Below the pieces are notes generated by a model. That model ran no database searches. It was not told the origin of the DNA and saw only the letters and a program-made list of their open reading frames with translations. Source: Mytilisepta virgata (Eukaryota; Mollusca; Bivalvia; Mytilida; Mytilidae). Taken from it: a stretch of 64,000 bases of DNA. The translations under genes were made by a program, and so were the position numbers. Every line of letters starts with the position of its first letter. The stretch's first letter is position 1. The DNA is taken from positions 2,294,001 to 2,358,000 of the forward strand of contig JAPWFG010000023.1 of NCBI GenBank assembly GCA_028015205.1, read 5' to 3'. Of this stretch, positions 1 to 11,100 are shown piece after piece.

Positions 1-565
1 ATTCAATATCCAAATCAGCAGCCATAAAAACAGTAACTTGAAGGCTACATGCATAGGTGACTAGTAATGTTTTTTTTATATTGAATCCTATACTTTCTAA
101 ATGACTCGGACCGCCACACCTAGTTTAAAATATGAAATAACGTTACATCAATTTCTGACCACAATTTATTACTTCGAGAATTAGGTCGTGCAAAGTTAGT
201 TAATCGTACGAGACCTGGGTTCTTGTGCATAAACAGCATCTTTTGAACGCACTTCTTTATTTTGTTCTATGCATTGGCGTAGCTTCCATTGCAGCAATGA
301 CACAGTTGCCTCGCCTAAAAATCGTTGAAAATGTTAAAATTATCCAAGTTAAACTTAGAATTTAAAACTTTTAGCCAATGCAATTTTAGATGTAATGGCT
401 ATTTTTGCTTGATCGTCTGCACTGGACTTCTAAGCCAAAATGGCCACCACACTCGAATCGGCCAAAATTTCTCCCTATAGTTTTTATAAGACATATATGG
501 TAAAAATCCGATAAAAATAGCGCGATTTAATGGAGATTGATCAAAGCTTCTCCCCTGTGCAATTT
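1..565. other. intergenic, no feature seen
   Basis: I see no gene here. The AT-rich sequence contains one short phrase near 440-465 (a TGGCCACCACA-like string) that resembles the module of the tandem-core elements, so it may be an eroded repeat. Confidence 0.4.
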
Positions 566-1243
566 TTAGCTCCCCTGGCCTAAAAGACCATGTGAGCTAT
601 TGCCATCACTTGGCGTCCGTCAATTGTATCCGATGACCCGGTGTCTGAAACCACTTGGCCAAATTTAAAGAAAACTTGGCAGCAATTGTCCTTAGGTGGT
701 CCTCTTTCCGAATTGTATCCGATGACCCCAACGGTCACCCAAGATGGCTGTCAGAGCCGTACATAATTTAACATAGGAATCTATGGGAAATCTACATAAA
801 GATCTTCTTGTCTGAAACCACTAGGTCAATTGGAACAAAACTTGGCAGCAATGTTCCTTAGGTGGTCCTCTTTCTGAATTGTACAAGTCTCCATTGACCC
901 AACTTGTCATCTAATATGGCCACCAGAACCTTACATAGTTTAACATAGAACCCTATGGAAATTTCCTTAAAGATCTTCTTGTCTGAAACCACTGGGCCAA
1001 TTGGAACAAAACTTAGCAACAATGGTCCTTAGGTAGTCCTCTTTCAGAATTGTATCCGATGACCCACCCTGACCCAAGATGGCCACCAAAGCTGAAAATA
1101 GTTTAACAATTGGAAAAATCACTGAAAGATCTTCTTGTTTGAAACCAGTGAAACAGTTGGCTTGGCAGCAATGTTCAAGGCTGCAAGACAAGATGTACAT
1201 GGTCCAGGCGAGCGATACAGGCTCCTATGGGCCTCTAGTTCTA
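566..1243. mobile_element. bivalve tandem-core element (pearl/HINE-like), copy 1
   Basis: It begins with TTAGCTCCCCTGGCCTAAAAG and a hairpin-like end, and ends at AGGCGAGCGATACAGGCTCC. Inside are about three diverged modules. Each carries the phrases 'cttcttgtctgaaacca', 'ttggaacaaaacttggcagc', 'ggtccttaggtggtcctctt' and 'aagatggccacca'. It encodes no protein. The same element recurs more than ten times in this window in both orientations. Confidence 0.75.
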
Positions 1244-1739
1244 TGTTGCGACCACGATGGATACTGATATACAGTCAATAACCCGAAATGAGTTTCCATT
1301 TGGAAGTTTTACTTTCAATAAAACCACAATTTAAAAAAAAAACTGTCCTGAAGTTATTTTTGTCTGATTTTAATTAAATTTGTATTGTAGTTATTAATAT
1401 TAAAATATTATATTATTTTATTATTTTTATAATCCACAATTTAAGTACAAATATTAATTTTCATCAATATTTCCCCATTCTGAAATCCATGTAATTGTGA
1501 CATACATAAAATTTTATTTCTGTTTAAATAATAATTTCTCCATTCATTCATTCATAACTTTATTTCCTCATACATAAGATATAATGTAAAAAAAAAGTAA
1601 TATCAGGAACACAACAGTACAACACAAGAATATACTACAAAACAAATATATATATAAATGTCACATGGTCCTAACAATGTACAATTTTATACAAAACAAT
1701 TTTTATATGAAAATATTGATTATACGTGTATGTCATGCA
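1244..1739. other. AT-rich spacer
   Basis: No gene or convincing repeat is visible. The stretch is made of long A/T runs and short AT microsatellites. Confidence 0.4.
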
Positions 1740-2904
1740 ATATTAGGCACAACCCCCAACACATTTAACCGGCGGCTGAACACTGGAGGATATGCGTGTG
1801 GCAAAAATTAACGAAATCCACGATTTCATCTGTTTCCATATAAACGTCGGGTGCTTTGCCAAGTAGAACTTGATAAAGGCCGTTCTCGTGATATGCATAT
1901 AAGTTTTGAAATAATATTAAATCAAACTTCTCTATGATTAAGTCCCACCACATATCACGTAAGGATGCTGTACACGTACAAATACAACTTGGTGAACAAT
2001 TAAGTCTTTATATAACAATACAACGTTTTTCATAAAGATCTGGTACATCGGTAAGAAGTTTGGTTATGAAAAAGGATCTCTTGACTTCGCGGGCGGTTTT
2101 CAAGTTTTCCCAGAAGTTCGCAAAGGTTACCGATTTATGTATGTTTTTAAAAAAAAAACGGAAAAACTGGTTAAAATTGTTGATACGACTTTGCCAGTTA
2201 TCAGACTGCACGGTCGAGATGCTTCGATTAACAAGTGTTTTCGTTGGAAAGTGACCATCAGTATGAAATTCGACTAAATACTCCTCTAAGTCATAATACT
2301 GAAGTACGCTAATGACGTCCGGTATATATCCGAATTGTGTGCGAGACGGGTCAGATAAAAAGGAAAATAATCTCGTCAAGAAAATTTCATTCGCGATAGA
2401 ACTGTGTTTAGACAACATTACTTTTGCAAGAATAAAAGTTTACGTTTGTCTATCTGACTTGCAATGGGATGCACGCCAAGAATACTTTCAGTTTCAGTTT
2501 CAGAATGCTTTTGGCAACGAAATGCTGGAAGCGATTTAATACGGATAAATCATACGACCTCATGTTGTTCCAGAGTTCACAGTCGTACAGAACTACCGAA
2601 TTCTAGAGTTTAACCATGACTTTCAGATCTGTAACGCAAAAATTTGTTTAAGGCAGAAATGTCCTTTCTGACACGAGTTTAACGATCTTTCGTTAGATTT
2701 GAAGTTTGAAAGGCAGCTCAGACCCTTTTGAAATCCTTGTTGTTGACGGTTAGGGAAACGAATACCACTATCTAATACAGCTTGCAAGCGAGTTTGCACG
2801 ACGGGGTTAAATATCTTTAACATTTTGTTTATAATTTGTTGATGAGAAGATGACCTGGATGCTGTCAATTGGGTTCCTGCTGTGGTAACAATATGTTGAA
2901 GCAT
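1740..2904 (-). pseudogene. degenerate LINE (non-LTR retrotransposon) reverse transcriptase, 3' end
   Basis: Three minus-strand open stretches lie in gene order. 2904-2623 reads like the start of the RT palm: the phrase FPNRQQQGFQKGLSCLSNF resembles the QxGFxKG region of CR1/L2/jockey-type RTs. 2418-2008 contains GYIPDVISVLQYYDLEEYL, which resembles the C-terminal part of bivalve LINE ORF2 proteins. 1953-1765 matches the final part (WWDLIIEKF, LLGKAPDVY). Frames shift and stops separate the parts, and the central RT catalytic region is missing. This is therefore a dead 5'-truncated or internally deleted copy. Assignment to LINEs is by pattern memory; the clade is uncertain. Confidence 0.6.
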
Positions 2905-3020
2905 CTAGTATATGAATAGGTCCGGTTTTGAAGCATCTAGTATATGAATAGGTCTGATTTTGAAGCATCTAGTATATGAACAGGTCTGGTTTTGAAGCAT
3001 TTAGTATATAAATGAGTGTG
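2898..3020. repeat. 32-bp tandem repeat, 4 copies
   Basis: Units start at 2898, 2930, 2962 and 2994, exactly 32 bp apart. Each contains GAAGCATCTAGTATATGAA. The last copy is diverged. The array sits at the upstream edge of the LINE relic. Confidence 0.85.
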
Positions 3021-3548
3021 GTTTTTGATGTACAAAGTTTTCCTTAATTTTTTCGTAGAAAATTATCTGCTCCGACTGCAAAATTAAGCGAAGATGGTTG
3101 CAGAGTCAATGTTTTTGTGCCTCCTTTTTATGTAACACTATATGCGTTTCTACCACCCCATACTATGCACATCAGATAGGTAAAGATCTCGTTTACCTAA
3201 AATTGAGGCAAAGGGGAAAGTGCAATCTCTCATCTAACGCATATTTACCTATACACTGTTGCAATATGATATAAATATGCATTTGCAAGTGAACACAGCA
3301 ACTATTTCATAACAGAAAAGCTTGAGTAAGTAATAAACTAATCTTTCATGGAGAACTGATATAAAATACATTAATGAAATACACAAAATAAAATTAATTA
3401 ATAGTAATTTCTGCGTGAAGACATATTTTTTTTTTATAACTCACAGAAAAGATTGAAATATAAACATTATCGATCCCAAATATCCATTACACGAATTTAT
3501 CTATTTTAAAATATAATCTTTATTCAAATTAAAAAAAACATCTATTTC
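3021..3548. other. AT-rich spacer
   Basis: No gene is seen. There are A/T homopolymers and nothing else that I recognise. Confidence 0.4.
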
Positions 3549-4450
3549 ATTTTGGCGGTCGAATTTTTCAACAAACAATCGGCATTCCAATGGGAACCAA
3601 CTATGCTCCTCTCCTCGCCTATCTGTTTCTGTACTCATATAAAGCGGACTTCATTCAAGGGCTTAATTCTACGTGAAAACAAAAAGAAACTAGCCCAATC
3701 CTTTAATTTCACTTTTCGTTATATAGATAACTAGCCCAATCCTTTAATTTCACTTTTCGTTATATAGATAACGTGTTGTCGTTAAATAACGATAAATTCC
3801 AAGAATTTCTGCATCTCCATCTACCCCAGTGAACATGAAATTAAGGATACTTCAGATACATCAAAGCCCGCTTCATATTTGGATTTGTTTCTCGAAATAG
3901 ACAACGAGGGACATCTGAAGACAAAAATTTATGACAAACGTGATGACTTCGATTTTCCTATTGTTAACTTTCCCTTCTTGAGTAGCAATATGCATCGCCT
4001 GCATATGGCGTCTACGTTTCTCATCTTGTCAGATATGACGGTTACCATGACTTTCGACAAAGAGGATTACTGCTGTCAAAAAAGCTTCTTAACGAGGGTT
4101 TTATCATGGATAAGTTCATGCCATCACTTAGGAAATTTTACGGTCGTCATCACGAATTGATTGACTGTTACAGTGTTCCAATATCTAAGATGATGTTGGA
4201 CCTGTTCCCACTGTCGTAAAATTTCATGTACCTGCACCGATTTGTGAATACCACCGGATTGATTTTGTTAAACTTCACGACGGGTACCGTATACGGAGCA
4301 GGAACTGCTTACCCTTCCGGGGCACCTGAGTTCACTCAGTCCTGGTTTTTATAGGAGTTCGTGTTGTTCATTGTTTTTTAGTCTCAGTGTTTATTTGTTG
4401 TGCTTGTGGTTGTTCATTTGTCTTCCCGGGTTTTGTCTGTCTAATGGTTT
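3549..4450 (+). pseudogene. Penelope-like reverse transcriptase relic with 3' tail
   Basis: Translating around 3549-3660 gives an RT motif of the type GIPMGTNYAPLLAYLFLYSY, followed by FTFRYIDN (the YIDD active-site motif with its last Asp changed to Asn). At 3879-4010 comes DLFLEIDNEGHLKTKIYDKR and DFDFPIVNFPFLSSN. These phrases belong to an RT family common in mollusc and cnidarian genomes that I believe is Penelope-like. A 42-bp block encoding LAQSFNFTFRYID is duplicated in tandem at about 3689-3772, which breaks the frame. More frameshifts follow. The non-coding tail (4160-4450, 'ggggcacctgagttcactc') recurs inverted at 41450-41830. Confidence 0.65.
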
Positions 4451-4894
4451 GCTCGTTATGTATATTTTTGTCCTCTTTAATCATTTCACAAACGTGTAAT
4501 AAATATAACAGTGAACTGTTACGAAGTCTCCCAAACGAAGTAACTGATATCTCGAATGCCTTGCTGTATTCAATAAATTATTTGTTTTTAGAGACTGAAA
4601 TGGAGAAATTGTTCCTATAAAGTTTATGCATACTTAATGGAGAGGTTACTTGAAAATCATGATATGGGTATTTTTGAGAACCGAATTTTACAGTCATACA
4701 ATGTCACACTTGATCAACTTTTGCTTGTCGACATGCTGCATTGACAGAGATATATTCCAATATTTCTGAACCGTTTACGAGAACTTATTTTATTGTATGG
4801 TGTTATAAAATGCATTCGGTTTCATTAAATAAAAATAATAAAAAATACTTTTTACCTGCCGTAATAAGTCCACCCAAAATTTGAATCATATTTA
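4451..4894. other. spacer between two mobile elements
   Basis: There is no supported gene. A 77-residue open stretch at 4387-4620 is low-complexity and hydrophobic, and overlaps the tail of the Penelope-like relic. Confidence 0.35.
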
Positions 4895-5194
4895 GGGACG
4901 AGATCAAAAGTTCAATGTAGGATAAAAAAAACTTAATTCAAATAGTTTGGGGGTGGGGAGGGGGTAAAAATCGCCGCAAGTTTTGTTATCCGACATCGAT
5001 TTTTGGATTGAAAAATACGGATTCAAGTGATGTCCAAGTCGATATACAGAACAAACATACATTGTTAAAGCATATGCCCATATTGGTCAATCAATTTTTC
5101 CCAAATTAAGTTAAGAGGGGGGAGGGGTGGGGATCAGTGAAAAAACTATGTGAATTAAGTTTTTTATCCTACATTGAACTTTTGATCTCGTCCC
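4895..5194. mobile_element. 300-bp MITE with ~44-bp terminal inverted repeats and TTA target duplication
   Basis: The left end GGGACGAGATCAAAAGTTCA and the right end (its reverse complement) pair over about 44 bp. They differ only in the length of an A-run (8 versus 6). TTA stands immediately outside both ends (4892-4894 and 5195-5197). The size, the long TIRs and the TTA duplication fit non-autonomous PIF/Harbinger elements. There is no coding capacity; the interior holds G-rich runs. Confidence 0.85.
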
Positions 5195-6419
5195 TTATAT
5201 GAAATGGTACAGATAGATAAGATAGATAAGGGCCCTCAATGGGGCAATAAGTAACAGAGTAACACATAAAAACATTGAAAGGGAAGAGGTTACTTGATTG
5301 ACAGAAAATTAGACAACTCCAGTTACCTGACAGATAGCATTGCAACCCAACAAGAATTTTTTTTTTATTTTATGACCAAGCAAATGAAATAATATCTATT
5401 TTTACACATTATGTCTGATACATTGATGTATTCATTGTATCAATATTATATTAAATCTACAATATGATGTAAAGAAAGAAAATAAAATAATTAAAAGATA
5501 AAACACCACATTAATAATAAAAAAAATATCTGGGTTGCTCATTAAATCTATCTATAAAGAACGACAACTCTTCTTTTTTTATCACTAGAACACCTACAAA
5601 AAGAAAAAAACAACTGGATGGGCATGATCCCAGGTCAGTAGCAATACCCTGCAAAAATGCATTTAACGGGTTAACAAAAATATACAAATTGTATTTACAT
5701 TTAAATCTGAGATGGACGGGTTTACAGTTTTAAAAATTACACTATCACACACCCGCGTAATCGCAGAACGAAATCAGTGTCATCTTTTGGATAGATATCT
5801 TCTCTTAGTAAGTGACCTTGTCGACCTTTTACCCACTAGAGTCAATAACAACAGGATTTTTCTCTTTCAATTTCATTCATTTGCGTAAGGGCGAGCAAAA
5901 TTCAACTTATACATATAAAAATATAAGGATATGGGGTAAGCATCAATGAACTTATAATGGCCCCTTTGACCGTTTTATTTTGGAAACGATGAAAGATAAA
6001 AAAAAAAAAAAATCTGCAGTAACTGTTTAGAGGTTTTTCGTGAGGAATCATTTTTTAAGGTCTTGTCACGGGCATAATGATTATCCCGACCAGCAGTTTC
6101 CAATCTATTCAGAAACACTGGTGATGATGCATCCAGTGTTTAAAGGGGTGGGACATGAACTCTGAGGATATGTGAGCTTTTCACAAAGAATAAAAAAATG
6201 TTTATAATTGAGGGCCAAGGATCCCAATGTCTGTTTTTATTTTTTACGAGGGAATTACCCCGTTCCCCGGACAATGTGTAAAATCATTTATTGCGTCTCT
6301 TTATAGGCAATTAGTTAAATGGTTTATGAGATTTGAACATTGCGCATTAAAACGTGTTAAATAATTAAAAAGTATTGATTTGAGGGGCGAGGATGACCCC
6401 CTCCCCTTTTTGGTGGGGG
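5195..6419. other. AT-rich intergenic stretch
   Basis: No gene is recognised. It contains A/T homopolymers (5350, 6000) and a loosely repeated G-rich phrase ('gaggggcgagga', 'ggggtggg') that leads into the tandem repeat downstream. Confidence 0.35.
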
Positions 6420-6860
6420 TGTTAGGTTTTTATCAATCGGTTTGTTTTGTTATAAGGTTTAGGGATGGGGATTTTAACGATTTATAAGATAATTGAACAT
6501 TATTGATTTGAAGGGAGTGGCGATAACCCCTTGAAGAAGCGAGGTATGTGTCATTTGGTGCGTCTTACCATGGGGAATAAGAAAGTATATGGTTTAGGGG
6601 TGGGGATTTCAACGGTTTATCAGATAATTGGACGTTATTGATTTGATGGGAGTGATAACCCCTGGGGAAGCGAGGTATGTGTCATTTAGTGCGTCTTACC
6701 ATGGGGAATAAGAAAGTATATGGTTTAGGGGTGGGGATTTCAACGGTTTATCAGATAATTGGACATTATTGATTTATGGGGGTGAGGATCACCCTACTGA
6801 AAGAATGGGGTACATGTCATTTAATGCGTCTTGTTACGGAGAAAAATAAAATATATGATT
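6420..6860. repeat. ~131-bp tandem repeat, three to four copies
   Basis: GGTTTAGGG(G)TGGGGATTT recurs at 6456, 6591 and 6722. Between the copies come 'gataattggacattattgattt' and 'gcgtcttaccatggggaata'. The copies are 80-95 percent alike by eye. A more diverged unit lies just upstream. Confidence 0.75.
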
Positions 6861-7250
6861 TAAAGCTATTGATTTTAATTGCATTAGTAAATCCCTAGCC
6901 TCTTTGAACTCCTCATTATACATCTCAGTGACCCCCATTAAAAAATGAATAGTATTAGGCACATCTAGAAACATTGATCTTTCATCCTTGAAAACCTCAG
7001 ATAATAATAATAATAATAAATTATTTATTTAAAGAGCGTAACTCAATTAGAACTAGTATAATTTTCATTGAGGCCCGCCAACAAGATACAATACAATACA
7101 ACGCAACGCTACGTTACACACTACACTACACTACACTACACTACACTACAAAACAAAACAAAAGAAAACAGAACAGTACAGTAGAGTACAGTACAGTACA
7201 GTTACAGTACAGTACAGTCATGATAGTGCAGTGCAGTACAAAAGAAAACA
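6861..7250. repeat. simple-sequence region before the GTACA array
   Basis: An ATA trinucleotide run lies at about 7002-7018. It is followed from 7085 by changing pentamer runs (ACAAT/ACTAC/AAAAC/GTACA). This is the decayed flank of the microsatellite that follows. Confidence 0.6.
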
Positions 7251-7535
7251 GTACAGTACAGTACAGTACAGTACAGTACAGTACAGTACAGTACAGTACA
7301 GTACAGTACAGTACAGTACAGTACAGTACAGTACAGTACAGTACAGTACAGTACAGTACAGTACAGTACAGTACAGTACAGTACAGTACAGTACAGTACA
7401 GTACAGTACAGTACAGTACAGTACAGTACAGTACAGTACAGTACAGTACAGTACAGTACAGTACAGTACAGTACAGTACAGTACAGTACAGTACAGTACA
7501 GTACAGTACAGTACAGTACAGTACAGTACAGTACA
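7251..7535. repeat. (GTACA)57 microsatellite
   Basis: The run has 285 bases with no interruption, exactly 57 copies of GTACA. Because 5 is not a multiple of 3 and no stop arises, several frames on both strands stay open and spell TVQYS or YCTVL repeats. These are not genes. The array ends 449 bp upstream of the MRPL17 start codon. Confidence 0.97.
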
Positions 7536-7984
7536 AAATACAATACACACACACAAATCAATCCTCCAAACAATTAATAAAGTGTTCATATTCCAACCAT
7601 AAAAGAAAAATTATTTCACTTGAATAGAATTTTCAAGAAAATAATTGTAACAATGTTTCTTGAATAATTACACATAACGACAATTTTTTATTGTGAATGG
7701 TAAATTATTTCATAACTTGGTTATTTAGAACTCGAAAAATCGAAGAGGGAGAAAAAAAAATGTTCGATAAAAATCGCAAATCAAATCTATAAGTCATGTA
7801 AGTCTCCCACTTCCTTTGGGAGACTTTATAATTAACCCCTGAAAAAAAAACCGAAAAAGTTTATCGAATATTTCCGATATTCGATTTGAATATTACAAAT
7901 GTGTACAGGTTCCCTGTTGAGTAGGACTGTATTTCTTATTAAAAAGAATACACCAAGAACCAGATATCCAAAGTTTATCCAGAA
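7536..7984 (+). promoter_or_regulatory. presumed 5' flank/promoter region of MRPL17
   Basis: This region lies between the microsatellite and the MRPL17 ATG. It is AT-rich. I see no clear TATA box or initiator, and no second gene. Transcription must start here, or in an upstream non-coding exon that I cannot identify. It is defined by position alone. Confidence 0.3.
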
Positions 7985-8164
7985 ATGTCATTGAAAATTC
8001 CTTACCGACAAACTCCTCGAAAATTTAAATGGACATTTGGATGTGGAAGTGGTCCAGCAGAAAGGATAAAAAGATTGCAAATGTGTGTCACAGCACTTAT
8101 ACGACATGAAAGGATAGAATCGACTTTTTCAAGATGTGACGAAACACGTGGATATGCTGAAAGA
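7985..8164 (+). CDS. MRPL17: MRPL17 coding exon 1
   Basis: It has 60 codons from ATG to ..GYAER and the donor GTATGT follows. It holds the N-terminal bL17 core with the conserved RHERIE and RGYAE motifs. The open frame continues 18 codons into the intron, but conservation stops at the donor. Confidence 0.92.
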
Positions 8165-11100
8165 GTATGTTACTCAGTGATACATCATACATGTGTAGCA
8201 TGCCTTGTCAACAATTGATTTTAAAAGATTGAATAAATTTCTTCTTGAATCTGAAGTTTGAACACCACGACTTTGACTACATGTGTTGTCAATTTCTCTT
8301 CAACACTTGCCTGTCTTAGTATTAATTTTTACCAATGTATATATTTTCTAATTTTTATGCAGTGATCTGTTCCCTTTTACCTACTTTACATTAGGAATAA
8401 CCAGAATAATTAAAATCCATTAAAATTCTACATAATAATTTAAATGATCAGAAATCTTATTCAAATTCGAATAAAATTTTCCATTACATTAATAGAACGA
8501 TTCGAGTAAACCTATCTGAGTTTTTAGCTGACCTGGCCTAAAAGGCCATATGAACTATTCTCATCACTTTGCGTTCGTCATCGTCGTTGTAAACTTTTCT
8601 TATTTTTATCAACTCCTCTGAAACCACTGAACCAATTTAAACCAAACTTAAGTGGAATGGTCCTTGGATGGTCCCCTTTAAAAGTTATGTTCGGTTTACT
8701 GGGGCGCCATCCAATATGACTGCCATGGTCGGACATAGTTTAACCTTGGACCCTATGGGAATTTTAACATTTTCGTTACCTTCTCAGACCATTCGGCCAA
8801 TTTGAATTAAACTTTGGTGGAATGGTCCTTTGGTGGTCCTCTTTTAAATTTGTGTTCAGTTTCCTCGAACGCCATCCAACGTGGCCGCCACAGCTGGACT
8901 TAGTTTAACATTGAGCCTATGGGAATTTTACTTTTTTTTCAACAAAATTTAGCAGCAATGGTCCTTAGTTGGTCCTCTTTTAGAATTATATCCAATGACC
9001 CTGTCCACCATTCAAAATTGCTGCCATAGCGGAACATAGTTTAACATATGACCTTATGGGAAAGTTCACAGAATGACATAGTACAGGTGAGCAATACAGG
9101 CTCCTTGGAGTCTTTAGTTTGTGTTACATTAATTTTTTTTTATTTCAAAATGAAATATATATATATTTTCAATTGTTTTATCAGATGAAATTTAAAACAA
9201 AGCTGAATGTCCTATCCAAGATGCAATACAGGTTTCATCATTTGATCTTTAGTAAATATATATCTCAGATCGAAAATCTTAATGTCAGTTAAAATAACTG
9301 AATTCACAGTATATATTTGTAACAACAAACAAAATGCACAAACAATTTGAGAATTTGAATAGAATTTTGAAAGACTAGCAAAATTATAGCTTCCTTCTGA
9401 GTGAACTTATTTCTGTATCTCAAATTAAGTTTTTAGCTCACCTGGCCTAAAAAGCCATGTGACCTTTTCTCATCACTTGGCATCTGTCGTAAGTCTGTCA
9501 TCCACAGTGTCAACAAAGATGGCCACCACAGCTGAACTTATTTTAACATAGGACCTTATGGGAATAATTTGAAATAATCTTCTCCTCTGAAACCACTGTG
9601 CAAATTGGGACCAAACTTTGCTAGAATGGTCCTTGCGTTGTGCCCTTCCAAAAGTGTGTCCTGTGTCCTCAACCTTGAACTAAGACGCCAAGCTAAAAAA
9701 AGAAAAAAGGAGGTGTCAAAATTTAAAAAATCTTCTCTGAAACTACCAAGCCAATGTCAACCAAACTTTGCTGAAATGATCCTTGGGTAGTCCCCTTTCA
9801 AATTGTGTTCCGTATTTCTGACCTCTGACCAAGATGGCCACCACAGCCAATTTTAGTTTAACATTGGACCCTTTGGGAAATTCGTTTAAAAAGCTTCTTG
9901 TCTGAAACTACATACTGAGCCAATTAGAACCTAGCAGCAATGGTCCTTAGATGGGAAATTTGTCTGATGACCCGGACGATCAACCAAGATGGCCACCACA
10001 GCCCAACATAGTTTAACATAGGACCCTATGGGAAATTAATTTAAAAATCTTGTCTGAAACCACTGAGCCAATTGGAACCAGACTTAGCAGAAATGGTTTT
10101 TAGGTGGTCCTCTTTTAGAACTCTGTCAGATGACCCTGATTGTCGATCAAGAAGGCCACCACAACCAAACTTAGTTTAACAGAGGACCATATGGTAAAAT
10201 TAATAAAAAAATCTTCTTGTCTGAAACCATTGAGCCAATTGGAACAAATCTGGCAGAAATGGTCCTTTGGTGGTCCTCTTTTAGAATTTTTTCAGATGAC
10301 CCCAACTGTGAACAAAGATGGCCACCACAGCCAATCTTAGTTCAACATACATTGTAGGACCCTATGGGAAAATTCATTTAAAAAATCTTCTTGTCTGAAA
10401 GCACTGAGCTAATTAGAACCAGACTTGGCAGCCATGGTTATTAGATTGTCTTCTGTCAGAATTATGTCCAATAATACAGATGTTTGCTTCATAGGTGCAT
10501 TTGTGGCTGTTTATTGGCAAATTGAATCCAGGTTAGCGATACAGGCTCCTTGGAGCCTCTACTTAGATTTTCAGTAATGGAATGAAATATTTGTTACAGT
10601 TAATACAGATTGCAATGAAGCACGGTGATAAAGACAAGTACACTATGGAAATGGCAGACTACTGGTTACTTGTAAGTCATTTCTTTGTCTGACACCTAGT
10701 CATCTTTTATAATTATTTGTAAAGTGTACTGTCTTAATGGAAATTTCTTTGTTTCAAACTTAAACCTTAGGCATGAAAAAATCCTGTGATTCCAGTAATC
10801 TGATTAAACCTACTTTTTCTGTGCCCACCCAAAAATGGCCACTTAAAAATGTGGATTGGATGTAAGAGATCTCCACTGTGGAAAACCAAAAATACAGGGT
10901 GAAGCAGCATTATGACCATGGCAATGAGTTACATATAATATATTTTTTACATAACCACCTGACAGACCCTAATTTTTGACACTAGTGCCATATTTGAAAT
11001 AATGGCCAAATGAATGCAAATTTGATATGATGCATGGAACTATCGGAGAATCTCAGTTAAATTTCCCTATTTCGGCTGAAGCTATTAATAACTATTTCTG

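Noticed and set aside
7141..7627. Long open frames on both strands spelling TVQYS and YCTVL repeats
   Set aside because: They are translations of the (GTACA)57 microsatellite. A stop-free pentamer keeps all frames open; there is no gene-like composition.
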